From positions 1-48,827 of the forward strand of contig JADFUR010000071.1 in the NCBI GenBank assembly GCA_015222055.1: DNA of 48,827 nucleotides, in the 5' to 3' direction. The first letter of the stretch is position 1. Each line of letters starts with the position of its first letter. Positions 23,521-32,765 of this stretch are shown one piece after another. The position numbers and the translations under genes are program-made. The notes beneath the pieces were generated by a model, which searched no databases, was not told where the DNA came from, and saw only the letters and a program-made list of their open reading frames with translations. Source of the DNA: Bacteroidota bacterium. Its GTDB lineage: Bacteria; Bacteroidota; Bacteroidia; Bacteroidales; B39-G9.

Positions 23521-25995
23521 TTATTGATTATTAACTCTGTTTAGTAATTGCTCTAACGAATATTCATCAGGTATTAAAACTTGTCGGGCTTTACTTCCTT
23601 CATTTGGACCAACTACACCTGCAGCTTCAAGTTGATCAATAATCCTTCCTGCTCTATTATAACCTATTGAGAATTTTCTCTGAATAAGAGATGTTGAACC
23701 TTGTTGATGATTAACAATTAAGCGAGCAGCATCATCAAAAAGACCGTCTCTTTTTTTCAAATCTACCTCATTAAGACCTTTTGAAGCATCGTCAACATAT
23801 TCAGGTAATAAAAAAGCACTTGGGTAAGCTTGCTGTTTTTCAATATATTCGATAACTCTCTCTATTTCAGGAGTATCAACAAAAGCACATTGCACACGGG
23901 TTAAATCGCTCGCATTTGAAATAAGCATATCACCTCTACCAATTAATTGATTTGCTCCTGTTTGATCCAATATTGTTCTAGAATCCATACTTGAAGTAAC
24001 TCTAAAAGCTATTCGAGTTGGAAAATTTGCTTTTATCAAACCTGTAATAATATTAGTTGTTGGTCGCTGAGTAGCAATAATTAAATGAATACCTATAGCA
24101 CGAGCAAGTTGGGCTAAACGAGCAATCGGCATCTCAATTTCTTTTCCGGCAGTCATTATTAAATCAGCATACTCATCAATTACAACAACTATATAAGGTA
24201 AGAAACGATGTCCTTTTTCGGGATTTAATTTTCGTTTAATAAACTTTGCATTGTATTCTTTAATATTACGTGTATGAGCTAATTTTAAAAGGTCATATCG
24301 TTGATCCATTTCGACACATAAAGAATTAAGAGTGTTTACAACTTTTTGAGTATCTGTAATAATAGCTTCTTCTGTATCTGGCATTTTTGCTAAAAAATGC
24401 TTTTCTATTAGCGAATATAGTGTAAGTTCAACTTTTTTTGGATCGATTAAAACAAATTTCAATTGTGATGGATGTTTTTTATAAAGCAATGAAGTTAATA
24501 TTGCATTTAATCCAACCGATTTCCCTTGACCTGTAGCACCCGCAACAAGCAGATGAGGCATTTTAACTAAATCAACTACATACGTTTCGTTTGAGATTGT
24601 TTTTCCCAAAACAATAGGTAACTCATATTGAGATTCTTGAAATTTTTTGGATGATATTACCGAGCGCATTGAAACAATTTCCGGATGAATATTTGGCACT
24701 TCAATACCAATTGTACCTTTACCCGGCATTGGTGCAATTATTCTAATTCCAAGAGCGGCTAGGCTTAATGCAATATCATCTTCAAGGTTTTTTATTTTGG
24801 ATATTCTTACTCCAGGTGCAGGAATTATTTCATATAAAGTAATTGTAGGACCTATTGTGGCACGTATCTTATCAATTTTAATCTTATAATTTGCTAATGT
24901 TTCAACAATCTTATTTTTATTACTTACTAATTCTTCATTAGTAACAGCATTGCTATCTTTTTCATGTATATCTAATAAATCAACTGTTGGCAAACGATAT
25001 GAAGAGAGGTCTAATGTTGGATCATAATCGCCAAGAGCTTTTGAATGAATTTTATCAGCATCATTATCTTCTTCTGTTGCTTTATTTACAATTGTTAAAT
25101 CTAATCCGCCTTCATTTTCATCAACACTTTCCTCATCAGTACTTCCTGAAACATTACTCACAGATTCTTTGACTTCAAGAGTTTGAATATTGTCGTCAAA
25201 ACTTTCTTTAGAATCTTCATTTTTGTTTGTTTCTTCTTGAGGTTGAGTAACTTCAAAAGACAAATCATCTAAATTTATTGGGGCTTCATTAATTTCTTGT
25301 TTTTCCTCTTCTTGAGCCTTATTTTTCTCAGTAGTTTTTTCAACTAACTTTTGCTTTAAACAAGACTTATTTACGTTTACGATATTTTTTAATCTAATAA
25401 AAAATCTATCAAAAGTTAAAATTAAAAATGCAAACAAGGCGATTAAGGTTACGAATGCAGTGCCTGCTTTACCAACCAAAGCATTAAGCCATTTACTAAT
25501 AAAATATCCATGAGCACCACCTAAAAAGAAATAAGTATCTCCAAACAAATAACCTAAAGTAATTGACATCCATATTGATATCAGAATTGAATTCTTCACG
25601 GTTTTTTGTAAAGAAAGCAATCTTATACTAACTAGCTTAAAGGCTAAGACAATGAGAATAATAATTAATGAAAATGAAGCAATACCAAACCATTTATGAA
25701 TAAATAAATGTGCTAAAAACGCACCTGTTTTTCCAGCCCAGTTCTCAACAGAAATATCAGCATCAGAAATTAGGGTGGAGAAATTAACGTCCAATTTACT
25801 TTGATCAACACGCCAAGTAAATAAATATGAGACAAAAGCTAACAAGAAAAATATTGCAAAAGACAAAAACGCCAGACCAAGAATAAATTTAATACGTTCA
25901 TCCTTAATTAAAGAATATTTTTTTTTTGCAGGCTCGGTCTTTTCGTTATTCTTTTGTTTTTGTTGCTGGTTAACTTGTTGCTTCTTCTTAGCCAT
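23521..25995 (-). CDS. ftsK: DNA translocase FtsK/SpoIIIE
   Basis: Septum-located, ATP-driven DNA pump for chromosome segregation. Four hydrophobic segments lie within about residues 33-200; an acidic linker of about 120 residues follows (many Glu/Asp, DENEGGLDLTIVN); then the alpha/beta motor with Walker A GATGQGKSVGLNAIL (about 485) and Walker B VVVIDEYADL (about 601), and the RecA-like arginine region FPTRIAFRVTS. The C-terminal winged-helix gamma domain (IQRKFSIGYNRAGRIIDQLE) reads KOPS-like sequences. 824 residues, usual for the phylum. Promoter box about 20 bp upstream of the ATG. Confidence 0.97.
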   Translation of the reverse strand: MAKKKQQVNQQQKQKNNEKTEPAKKKYSLIKDERIKFILGLAFLSFAIFFLLAFVSYLFTWRVDQSKLDVNFSTLISDADISVENWAGKTGAFLAHLFIHKWFGIASFSLIIILIVLAFKLVSIRLLSLQKTVKNSILISIWMSITLGYLFGDTYFFLGGAHGYFISKWLNALVGKAGTAFVTLIALFAFLILTFDRFFIRLKNIVNVNKSCLKQKLVEKTTEKNKAQEEEKQEINEAPINLDDLSFEVTQPQEETNKNEDSKESFDDNIQTLEVKESVSNVSGSTDEESVDENEGGLDLTIVNKATEEDNDADKIHSKALGDYDPTLDLSSYRLPTVDLLDIHEKDSNAVTNEELVSNKNKIVETLANYKIKIDKIRATIGPTITLYEIIPAPGVRISKIKNLEDDIALSLAALGIRIIAPMPGKGTIGIEVPNIHPEIVSMRSVISSKKFQESQYELPIVLGKTISNETYVVDLVKMPHLLVAGATGQGKSVGLNAILTSLLYKKHPSQLKFVLIDPKKVELTLYSLIEKHFLAKMPDTEEAIITDTQKVVNTLNSLCVEMDQRYDLLKLAHTRNIKEYNAKFIKRKLNPEKGHRFLPYIVVVIDEYADLIMTAGKEIEMPIARLAQLARAIGIHLIIATQRPTTNIITGLIKANFPTRIAFRVTSSMDSRTILDQTGANQLIGRGDMLISNASDLTRVQCAFVDTPEIERVIEYIEKQQAYPSAFLLPEYVDDASKGLNEVDLKKRDGLFDDAARLIVNHQQGSTSLIQRKFSIGYNRAGRIIDQLEAAGVVGPNEGSKARQVLIPDEYSLEQLLNRVNNQ

Positions 25996-26014
25996 TTATT
26001 TCTTTTTTAGTACA

Positions 26015-26022
26015 CAAAAGTA
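26015..26022 (-). promoter_or_regulatory. -7 box upstream of ftsK
   Basis: TACTTTTG on the minus strand, exact TAnnTTTG match, about 20 bp before the ftsK ATG. Confidence 0.5.
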
Positions 26023-26144
26023 AACAGAATCAAACAGTTTTAATAATAAAAAATTAAAGATTATAAAATCTACATTAAAAAATTTAATCTTTATTATTTG
26101 AATTAATTGATTATCAATCATTAACTATTTACAAATAAATAGAA

Positions 26145-26834
26145 TTATATTAGGCTGTCTAAAATGTTTTGAATCCTTTTTTTCTCCACCTTAATATATG
26201 AAGAAGGAACGTAAAAAACATCATCTGATACTTTAGCAGGTTTAACTTTATTAATAGTTAACCTCATAGGAATTTTTTGCATTTCTATATTAAATTCCAT
26301 TAAAACGCCGTCAATATTTTTAAAAGGAGTGTTAAGAGTTAAATTCTTAATTTTAATCTCATTTGTATAATAAACTTCAAAGGGAGGTTTATCTTCATCT
26401 TGAAAAGTCACAATAACTTTTTTACAATTATATCCTAATATTTCTTTAGTATCATCTGTAAATTGTAAGTTCATTCCTTCAAGATCATCAAAAACAAAAT
26501 TAGTATCTCTGAAATTACTTGAATAATAATATTCTTTATCCATTATTTTCAGCAGGGTTGTGTTTGTTTCATTTTCACTATTTGAAATATAGGAGAGACT
26601 AAAAACGCCCATCCATCCTTTAATAAATGTATAAGTGCTATTATTTTTAAACTTAATATACATTGATGGTGGTAATAGGTTAACTATGGGAGTTTCCTTT
26701 TTATTTGTTAAATATTCAATCTTATATTCTAAAACTCCCTCATCAAATACTTTTTCATTAACAGTACATGAATTAATAAGAGTTAATAAAATTATTATTA
26801 TCGTCGTTTTTATTATGTTGCTATGATTCTTCAC
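26145..26834 (-). CDS. Putative lipoprotein (GLPGLI/DUF4412-like)
   Basis: Unassigned envelope protein. Signal peptide with lipobox LLTLINSC (Cys at about residue 23). The body resembles the GLPGLI/DUF4412 type: EGVLEYKIEY at the start, KEILGYNCKKVIVTF in the centre (the typical ILGYxCKKA turn), and PFEVYYTNEI afterwards. 229 residues. It lies between the siaC-like operon terminator and ftsK on the same strand and appears to be transcribed alone. No enzymatic motif is seen; substrate or partner unknown. Confidence 0.75.
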   Translation of the reverse strand: MKNHSNIIKTTIIIILLTLINSCTVNEKVFDEGVLEYKIEYLTNKKETPIVNLLPPSMYIKFKNNSTYTFIKGWMGVFSLSYISNSENETNTTLLKIMDKEYYYSSNFRDTNFVFDDLEGMNLQFTDDTKEILGYNCKKVIVTFQDEDKPPFEVYYTNEIKIKNLTLNTPFKNIDGVLMEFNIEMQKIPMRLTINKVKPAKVSDDVFYVPSSYIKVEKKRIQNILDSLI

Positions 26835-26865
26835 TAATACTTATTAAAAAAATTCATTAAGAAAA

Positions 26866-26901
26866 TAAAAAAACTTTCAGTGTATTACACATAGAAAGTT
26901 T
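26866..26901 (-). terminator. Terminator after the siaC-like gene
   Basis: Stem AAACTTTC / GAAAGTTT with a nested GTGT/ACAC pair; on the minus strand it is followed by a T-run. It separates the siaC-like gene from the lipoprotein gene. Confidence 0.75.
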
Positions 26902-26958
26902 AATGTTTTATTAAAAAAAAAGGATTTAACATCAAATGGCATATATTATTAAATAAAA

Positions 26959-27333
26959 TTACAAAGAATGAAAATTAAAAGGCATATCTAATAATTCCTG
27001 ATAATATTTCCCACATTCTTGCATATCTTCATCTTCTTCTTTAAAAAACCACTCAACTTTAACATCTCTCCCTTTTTTATATATTAAATTAAATTTTTTT
27101 AAAACTTCAAATATTACTTTTGAAGAAGCTGAGTTGTAATATTTCATCTTAAAAATTATAGCGGTATTCTCGTTTGGTGCATCTGAATACTCATCAATCC
27201 ATGATAAAATAGGTTGATATAATTTTTGAACATTCTCTGGTAATGATTGACCAGAAAATTCAAAAATATTTTTCTCTTGATTTAAAATAATATTAGGGTT
27301 CTGTCTTGTACCTTTTATTATTAATTCTTTCAT
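26959..27333 (-). CDS. SiaC-like (DUF1987) regulatory phosphoprotein
   Basis: Small cytoplasmic protein of the DUF1987/SiaC group, which in Pseudomonas is switched by phosphorylation and binds a diguanylate cyclase. Family pattern seen: FEFSGQSLPENVQKLYQPIL, the YYNSASSKVIFEVL segment (the family's phospho-site region; Ser68 here is a candidate by inference), and the C-terminal KVEWFFKEEDEDMQECG. The preferred start is the ATG at 27333 (MKELIIKG); a TTG eight codons earlier is possible but unneeded. It lies next to a receiver-domain protein, a likely signalling partner, and has its own promoter box. No cyclase, kinase or phosphatase is adjacent. Confidence 0.82.
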   Translation of the reverse strand: MKELIIKGTRQNPNIILNQEKNIFEFSGQSLPENVQKLYQPILSWIDEYSDAPNENTAIIFKMKYYNSASSKVIFEVLKKFNLIYKKGRDVKVEWFFKEEDEDMQECGKYYQELLDMPFNFHSL

Positions 27334-27362
27334 CACTAATGATTTTTTTCTATGCAATTATA

Positions 27363-27370
27363 CAAAAATA
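27363..27370 (-). promoter_or_regulatory. -7 box upstream of the siaC-like gene
   Basis: TATTTTTG on the minus strand, exact TAnnTTTG match, 30 bp before the ATG at 27333. Confidence 0.4.
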
Positions 27371-27412
27371 TTTTTATAAAAATACAAAAATTAATTCTTT
27401 ATATAAATTTTT

Positions 27413-27790
27413 TTAAACAAAATTATTTATCTTATCAAGAAATTCTTTAAAATTAATTGGTTTAGATACATAATCACTACAACCTGCAACTAAACTTTTT
27501 TCTTTGTCTTCTGCCATTGCATAAGCTGTTTGTGCAATAATAGGCAAATCGTTATTAAAACTCCTAATTTGCCGTGTTGCTTCATGTCCATCCATAATTG
27601 GCATTTTAATATCCATAATTACAAGATCAATCTTATCATTATTTCTACACTCTTCTACGGCTCTTTTACCGTCTGTAACCCAAATTATTTCAACTTTTGT
27701 TTTTCTCAACATAGCTTGAATTAGCTTATAGTTGCTAACTTCATCTTCTACAACGAGAAAAAGTTTGTTTTCCCAATTATAATTTTCCAC
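27413..27790 (-). CDS. Single-domain response regulator (hybrid-kinase-type receiver)
   Basis: Receiver-only protein of 125 residues resembling the receiver of hybrid histidine kinases. Pocket E15-D16, phospho-acceptor D60 in LVIMDIKMPIMDGHEATRQI, switch Thr T88 (AQTAYAM), conserved K110 (YVSKPI). Probably cotranscribed with phoH upstream (53 bp) and close to the siaC-like gene downstream (79 bp). Its kinase is not in the window. Confidence 0.92.
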   Translation of the reverse strand: MENYNWENKLFLVVEDEVSNYKLIQAMLRKTKVEIIWVTDGKRAVEECRNNDKIDLVIMDIKMPIMDGHEATRQIRSFNNDLPIIAQTAYAMAEDKEKSLVAGCSDYVSKPINFKEFLDKINNFV

Positions 27791-27843
27791 TTTTCAATAT
27801 TTTAAATAAAAACAAATTAAAAAAAATTGCGAATCAAAATTTA

Positions 27844-29163
27844 TTACAACAAATTACTCGCTAATTCAGCCAAATAGCTTCTCTCTCCTTTAACAAGGTT
27901 GACATGAGCAAATAATTTTTGTCCCCTCATTTTTTCAGATAAATATGATAGTCCATTTGATTTTTCATCTAAATAAGGGCTGTCAATCTGTTGAACATCT
28001 CCGGTAAAAATTATTTTAGTTCCTTCTCCTGCTCTGGTAATAATTGTTTTCACCTCGTGTGGTGTTAAATTTTGTGCTTCATCAACAATAAAAAACACAT
28101 TTGACAAACTTCTTCCTCTAATAAATGCCAAGGGTGTGATTACCAACTTTTCTTCTTTTAAATATTCTTCTATTTTCAAATACTCTTTACTATTCGATTT
28201 AAATTTATGCTTAATTACAGAAAGGTTATCAAATAACGGCTGCATATATGGACCAATTTTGTCTTTAACATCACCCGGTAAAAATCCAAGATCTCTATTA
28301 GAAAGAGGAACAATTGGTCTTGCTAGCAATACTTGCTCAAATTTTTCAATTTGCTGTAAAGCTGATGCTAATGCCAGCAATGTTTTTCCTGTACCGGCTT
28401 TACCTGTAAGCGAAACTAATTGTATCTCAGGTCGTGCTAATGCATCTAAAGAAAAAGTTTGTTCGGCATTTCTCGGTTCAATACCATAATAAGGACGCTT
28501 CACAACTCTATTAATAACCTGATTAATAGGATCAAAATGTGTCAAAACGCTTGACTTACTGCTCTTTAATATTGAATATTTATGAGGGTCTGGTTTTTTA
28601 GGAAATTCAAAATCTTCGACCGGAACTCCTTCAAAATTTTTATACAATCGTGAAATTATTGCATCATCAATATCATTAACTGTTGGAATTACTTTATTTA
28701 TTGCTTTTATATCTTTTATTTTCCCTGTTTCATAATCTTGTGCAACTATACCAAGAGATTTTGCTTTTAACCTAAGATTTATATCCTTTGTTATTAACAC
28801 TGTGTTCGGATTTTTTTTTCTTAAATAATCGGCTACAGCTAAAATTCTATGATCTGGGGTATCTTGAAAAAAAGAATCTTTTAGTTCTTCAGAAAAAGCT
28901 TTGCCGGTTACCACATATAATTTTCCCTTGTTTTCGCCAAGACTAACACCTTCTTTAAAGAGTAAATTGCCGGCAACTTTATCTAGTTCGCGTGTAAACT
29001 CTCGGGCATTATAATTTATTATTTCGTTGCCTTTTTTAAACTTATCTATCTCTTCTAGCACAACAATGGGAATCACAACGTCATTTTCATGAAAATTATA
29101 AATACATTTATGATCATGAAGAATAACATTCGTATCTAATACAAAAGTCTTTTTACTGTTCAT
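27844..29163 (-). CDS. PhoH-like ATPase with N-terminal PIN domain
   Basis: Predicted RNA-acting fusion. Residues 1-140 form a PIN nuclease (TFVLDTNVILHDHKC, VVLEEIDKFKKGN, PDHRILAVADYLR, TKDINLRLKA), and residues about 225-439 a PhoH-type ATPase with Walker A LTGKAGTGKTLLALA, Walker B FFIVDEAQNLTPHE and FTGDVQQIDSPYLD. 439 residues, the usual length for the PIN-PhoH (YlaK-type) group. Unwinding plus RNase activity is known for relatives. It is the first gene of a probable phoH-receiver(-siaC) unit. Confidence 0.94.
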   Translation of the reverse strand: MNSKKTFVLDTNVILHDHKCIYNFHENDVVIPIVVLEEIDKFKKGNEIINYNAREFTRELDKVAGNLLFKEGVSLGENKGKLYVVTGKAFSEELKDSFFQDTPDHRILAVADYLRKKNPNTVLITKDINLRLKAKSLGIVAQDYETGKIKDIKAINKVIPTVNDIDDAIISRLYKNFEGVPVEDFEFPKKPDPHKYSILKSSKSSVLTHFDPINQVINRVVKRPYYGIEPRNAEQTFSLDALARPEIQLVSLTGKAGTGKTLLALASALQQIEKFEQVLLARPIVPLSNRDLGFLPGDVKDKIGPYMQPLFDNLSVIKHKFKSNSKEYLKIEEYLKEEKLVITPLAFIRGRSLSNVFFIVDEAQNLTPHEVKTIITRAGEGTKIIFTGDVQQIDSPYLDEKSNGLSYLSEKMRGQKLFAHVNLVKGERSYLAELASNLL

Positions 29164-29285
29164 ATTTCTATATTTAATATTTAATAATAAACTTTTAAAT
29201 TTAACAAAATTTAGCGATTAATTAAAATTTTATGATTTAAAAAATACAAAAATTCAATAATGATTTTATTTTATTATGTTTTTTT

Positions 29286-29293
29286 TATATTTG
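29286..29293 (+). promoter_or_regulatory. -7 box upstream of pncB
   Basis: TATATTTG, exact TAnnTTTG match, 55 bp before the pncB ATG. The divergent phoH-like gene starts 120 bp away. Confidence 0.55.
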
Positions 29294-29347
29294 CTTCGTC
29301 ATAGTAATGAATTCTAAACCAATATTAATTAGTTAAAATAATACCAC

Positions 29348-30514
29348 ATGATTAGTTCAATTCTCGATAATGACTTTTATAAATTCACAATGCAAAATGC
29401 TGTTATAAAAATGTTTCCGAGAGCAATAGTCAGATATGAGTTTATTAACCGAGATAATACAAAATTCCCCGATGGCTTTGACAATGAGTTAAAGACGTAT
29501 ATAAATAATATGAGTAAGCTCAGATTAACACCATCTGAGCAACAATTTTTATCCGAAAAGTATTATTTTCTCCCTCCTACTTATGTCGATTTTTTAAAAG
29601 GTTATGTATATAATCCTGATGAAGTAAGTGTGTCGATGAAAAATGGCGAATTAAAAATTTTTATTGAAGGTTACTGGTACAGAACAATATTGTGGGAAGT
29701 TCCTTTGCTGGCTATTGTTTCTGAGCTATATTTTATTAAAACAAAACAGAAAATTTTTGATAAAAATAAAATAATTGATATTGCCCGACAAAAGGCACTA
29801 CGCTTTAATAAACTGGGGGTTAAGGTTGCTGATTTTGGTACACGACGTCGTTTCTCTTTTAATAATCAAGACTTAATAGTTAGAGAAATGTCAAATTATG
29901 GAAAAGAAGCATTTACCGGCACAAGCAATGTTATTTTGGCAAAAAAACATAATATTTCGGCAATAGGAACACATGCCCACGAGTGGTTTATGTTTCATAG
30001 TGCCAAGTATGGGTATAAAATGGCAAACAAATTATCGTTGGAACATTGGGTAGATATTTACAGAGGTGATTTGGGTATTGCTTTATCTGACACTTTTACC
30101 TCACCTGTTTTTTTTAAAGATTTTGATACAAAATTAGCCAAACTGTTTGACGGCATAAGACAAGATTCCGGTGACCCTTTAAAATTTGCCGACAAAACAA
30201 TTAATCATTATAAAAAATTGAATATTAATCCTTTATCGAAAACAATTATTTTTTCAGATTCTTTAAACCCCGACAAAGTAGAAGAGATTGCGAATTATTG
30301 TAAAGACAAAATAAAAATATCTTTTGGTATTGGTACAAATTTAACTAATGATGTTGGCGTTCGCCCATTAAATATTGTGATTAAGATGACCGGAGCCAAA
30401 CCTGAAGGTCAAAACTGGATTAATACAATTAAGTTATCTGATGACTTAGGTAAAATCACGGGAGAAAACAATGCAATAAAACTTTGTAAGGATGTTTTGG
30501 GGATTAAGCATTAA
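29348..30514 (+). CDS. pncB: Nicotinate phosphoribosyltransferase
   Basis: Makes nicotinate mononucleotide from nicotinate and PRPP (NAD salvage, Preiss-Handler route). Characteristic stretches: LDNDFYKFTMQNAVIKMFP at the N-terminus, ADFGTRRRFSF, SNVILAKKHNISAIGTHAHEW with the His region phosphorylated in the family, and LFDGIRQDSGDPLKFADK. 388 residues, typical. Monocistronic, with a promoter box upstream; it converges with the arsC-like gene 12 bp downstream. Confidence 0.97.
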   Translation: MISSILDNDFYKFTMQNAVIKMFPRAIVRYEFINRDNTKFPDGFDNELKTYINNMSKLRLTPSEQQFLSEKYYFLPPTYVDFLKGYVYNPDEVSVSMKNGELKIFIEGYWYRTILWEVPLLAIVSELYFIKTKQKIFDKNKIIDIARQKALRFNKLGVKVADFGTRRRFSFNNQDLIVREMSNYGKEAFTGTSNVILAKKHNISAIGTHAHEWFMFHSAKYGYKMANKLSLEHWVDIYRGDLGIALSDTFTSPVFFKDFDTKLAKLFDGIRQDSGDPLKFADKTINHYKKLNINPLSKTIIFSDSLNPDKVEEIANYCKDKIKISFGIGTNLTNDVGVRPLNIVIKMTGAKPEGQNWINTIKLSDDLGKITGENNAIKLCKDVLGIKH

Positions 30515-30526
30515 CTAATTAATTGA

Positions 30527-30949
30527 TTAGTTTCCAATTTTAATATAGAAAGTAAGAAACTCCTGTTTTATTTCATCTCGAATTTTTCTGTAAACCAATA
30601 ACTTTTCTGCTGTAGAGCCTTTTGCTGCTGCAGGGTCATTAAATCCAATATGCAACATTTTTTTTACTTTTCCATTAAATGCAGGGCACATTTCTTTTGC
30701 ATTATCGCAAACAGTTATTACAAAGTCGAATGATTGATTAATAAATTGATTAATATTTTTTGGTTTATATTTACTTATATCAATACCGACTTCGTTCATT
30801 ACTTTTATAGTGTAAGGATTAATGTTCTTTTCGGGTTTGGTGCCAGCAGAATAAACAGCTATACTTTTATCAAACGATTTTAAAAATCCTTCTGCCATTT
30901 GGCTTCGACATGAATTTCCTGTACACAATATTAATATTTTTATCATCAT
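30527..30949 (-). CDS. arsC: Arsenate reductase, thioredoxin-coupled type (low-MW phosphatase fold)
   Basis: Low-molecular-weight tyrosine phosphatase fold. The P-loop is C-T-G-N-S-C-R-S (C9 to S16), and a Cys pair sits at C81 and C88 (ITVCDNAKEMCP), the triple-Cys pattern of thioredoxin-linked arsenate reductases. IGFNDPAAAKG supplies the general-acid Asp-Pro. 140 residues, with MM at the start; either Met could be used. No other ars genes are adjacent. A protein-tyrosine-phosphatase role is the alternative, but the Cys pair favours ArsC. Confidence 0.88.
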   Translation of the reverse strand: MMIKILILCTGNSCRSQMAEGFLKSFDKSIAVYSAGTKPEKNINPYTIKVMNEVGIDISKYKPKNINQFINQSFDFVITVCDNAKEMCPAFNGKVKKMLHIGFNDPAAAKGSTAEKLLVYRKIRDEIKQEFLTFYIKIGN

Positions 30950-30952
30950 AAC

Positions 30953-30985
30953 AAAAAAAAGGGCAGTGTTAAAAAAACACTGCCC
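30953..30985 (-). terminator. Terminator of the methylmalonyl-CoA decarboxylase operon
   Basis: Perfect 10-bp stem GGGCAGTGTT / AACACTGCCC with a 5-base loop; on the minus strand it is followed by a T-run, 20 bp past the beta-subunit stop. Confidence 0.85.
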
Positions 30986-31005
30986 TTAAATATATAAATA
31001 ATATT

Positions 31006-32649
31006 TTACATTAAGAAACTCAACAATATACCTGCACCAACGGCAGAACCAATAACACCTGAAACATTAGGAGCCATAGCATGCATTAGTAAATGGTTTG
31101 AAGGGTCGGCAGCTAAGCCTAAACTCTGTACAACTCTTGCACTATCGGGAACCGCAGAAACTCCGGCAGCACCAATCATTGGGTTAACAGGATTATCTTT
31201 GCTTGAGAACCAGTTCATAATTTTAGCAAAAATTACACCACCTGCAGTAGCAACCATAAATGATAATGCACCTAAAACAAATATTAGTATTGAGTCTGGT
31301 GTTAAGAATACATCTGCTTGTGTAGATGCTCCAACAGTTAAACCCAACATAATTGTAACAATATCAATAATAGAATTACTTGCAGCACTTGCAAGACGTT
31401 TTGTTCGTCCACATTCTTTTAAAAAATTACCAAAGAACAACATCCCTAATAAAGGTAAAGATGTAGGTGCAATATAACCTGTAATTAATAATGCAATAAT
31501 AGGGAACATCATTTTCTCTAATTTAGATACTGCACGAGGAGGTTTCATTTTTATACATCGCTCTTTTTTAGTAGTAAGCAACTTAATAATAGGTGGCTGA
31601 ATAACAGGAACTAATGCCATATACGAATAAGCCGCAATAGCGATTGGTCCAATTAAATTTTTCACAGTTTCACCATTAGCCATCACGTTTATTCCGTTAG
31701 CTAATTTTGATGATAAGAAAATAGCAGTAGGGCCATCAGCACCACCAATAATTCCAATAGCACCAGCTTCAGGAGGTGCAAATCCAAGGTATAAAGCACC
31801 AAGGAAAGTTGCAAAAATACCTATTTGAGCTGCTGCTCCTAAAAGCATTAGTCTGGGTTTTGAAATAAGTGACGAGAAATCAGTCATGGCACCAATTCCC
31901 AAAAATATTAATGGAGGATACCATCCTTGTACTACACCAGAGTACAGATAATTCATGACACTACCAGGCTCGTATATACCTAATTTAAGATTAAAATCCT
32001 GAGATTGAAACATTGGAATATTACCAATAAGAATTCCAATACCAATAGGAATTAATAATAAGGGTTCATAATCAAATTTAACAGCTAAGAAAATAAAAAG
32101 CAGACCAAAAAAAATCATAATGATATGCCCAAAAGTAGCATTTGAAAATCCTGAGAACTCCCAAAAATTCATAACACCTGCAATTGCACTTGAATAATTT
32201 TTATATTCAAAACCACAATTATCTTTAAGCAGACCATCATTATTAATATTTAAAAATCTATCATTAAGAATAACTGTTTCATCATTTGTAACATAATGAT
32301 ATGAAGTAGCATTGGGATCCATATTTTTATGCAAATGCGTAATTACTTTCGGATTGAAGTGCAAAATTATTTTGCTGTTCTCATTTTGAGCTTCTTCAAT
32401 TCTCCAAGTTCCCGTGTATGTTTGTTTAGAAGAATCTAAAACAAAACTTTTATCTGCATCAAAATTAAAAGTTTTATATCTTTCAACTCTAATCGATGTA
32501 TTACCTGTTGGATTTGGTATATAACCACCAGATTGATTAAGCCATTTTCCTTCAATTAATTTGATCGCAACTTTATTATCACTTGCTTTTACATTAAATT
32601 GTGATAAAACAAATAATAATGTCAATACAACAAAATAAATTTTTTTCAT
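31006..32649 (-). CDS. mmdB: Na+-translocating decarboxylase beta subunit with N-terminal secreted domain
   Basis: Membrane pump subunit that decarboxylates carboxybiotin and exports Na+ (OadB/GcdB/MmdB family). The last roughly 380 residues carry the family core: FDYEPLLLIPIGIGILIGNIPM, MTDFSSLISKPRLMLLGAAAQ, GIIGGADGPTAIFLSSKLA (the Asp-bearing ion site) and MIGAAGVSAVPDSARVVQ. Unusually, residues 1-165 form an extra part: a signal peptide (MKKIYFVVLTLLFVLSQFNVKA) and a beta-rich, lipocalin-like segment (LIEGKWLNQSGGY, YTGTWRIEEA), giving 547 residues against about 380-430 normally. It is the last gene of the operon; a 116-bp AT-rich spacer with a TTTATGAAA/TTTCATAAA hairpin (32718-32756) separates it from the biotin-carrier gene. 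Confidence 0.93.
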   Translation of the reverse strand: MKKIYFVVLTLLFVLSQFNVKASDNKVAIKLIEGKWLNQSGGYIPNPTGNTSIRVERYKTFNFDADKSFVLDSSKQTYTGTWRIEEAQNENSKIILHFNPKVITHLHKNMDPNATSYHYVTNDETVILNDRFLNINNDGLLKDNCGFEYKNYSSAIAGVMNFWEFSGFSNATFGHIIMIFFGLLFIFLAVKFDYEPLLLIPIGIGILIGNIPMFQSQDFNLKLGIYEPGSVMNYLYSGVVQGWYPPLIFLGIGAMTDFSSLISKPRLMLLGAAAQIGIFATFLGALYLGFAPPEAGAIGIIGGADGPTAIFLSSKLANGINVMANGETVKNLIGPIAIAAYSYMALVPVIQPPIIKLLTTKKERCIKMKPPRAVSKLEKMMFPIIALLITGYIAPTSLPLLGMLFFGNFLKECGRTKRLASAASNSIIDIVTIMLGLTVGASTQADVFLTPDSILIFVLGALSFMVATAGGVIFAKIMNWFSSKDNPVNPMIGAAGVSAVPDSARVVQSLGLAADPSNHLLMHAMAPNVSGVIGSAVGAGILLSFLM

Positions 32650-32765
32650 TTGTATATAATTTTATAATTTTTTGATATATAGCAAATTAAATATTTACTA
32701 ATTAAAATTTGTACTTTTTTATGAAAAACTTTTTTAAAAAAATTGTGTTTCATAAAAAAACAAAT

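Noticed and set aside
30511-30530. Hairpin AACTAAT/ATTAGTT between pncB and arsC as a terminator
   Set aside because: Only A/T pairs, overlaps the pncB stop and has no T-run; too weak to call.
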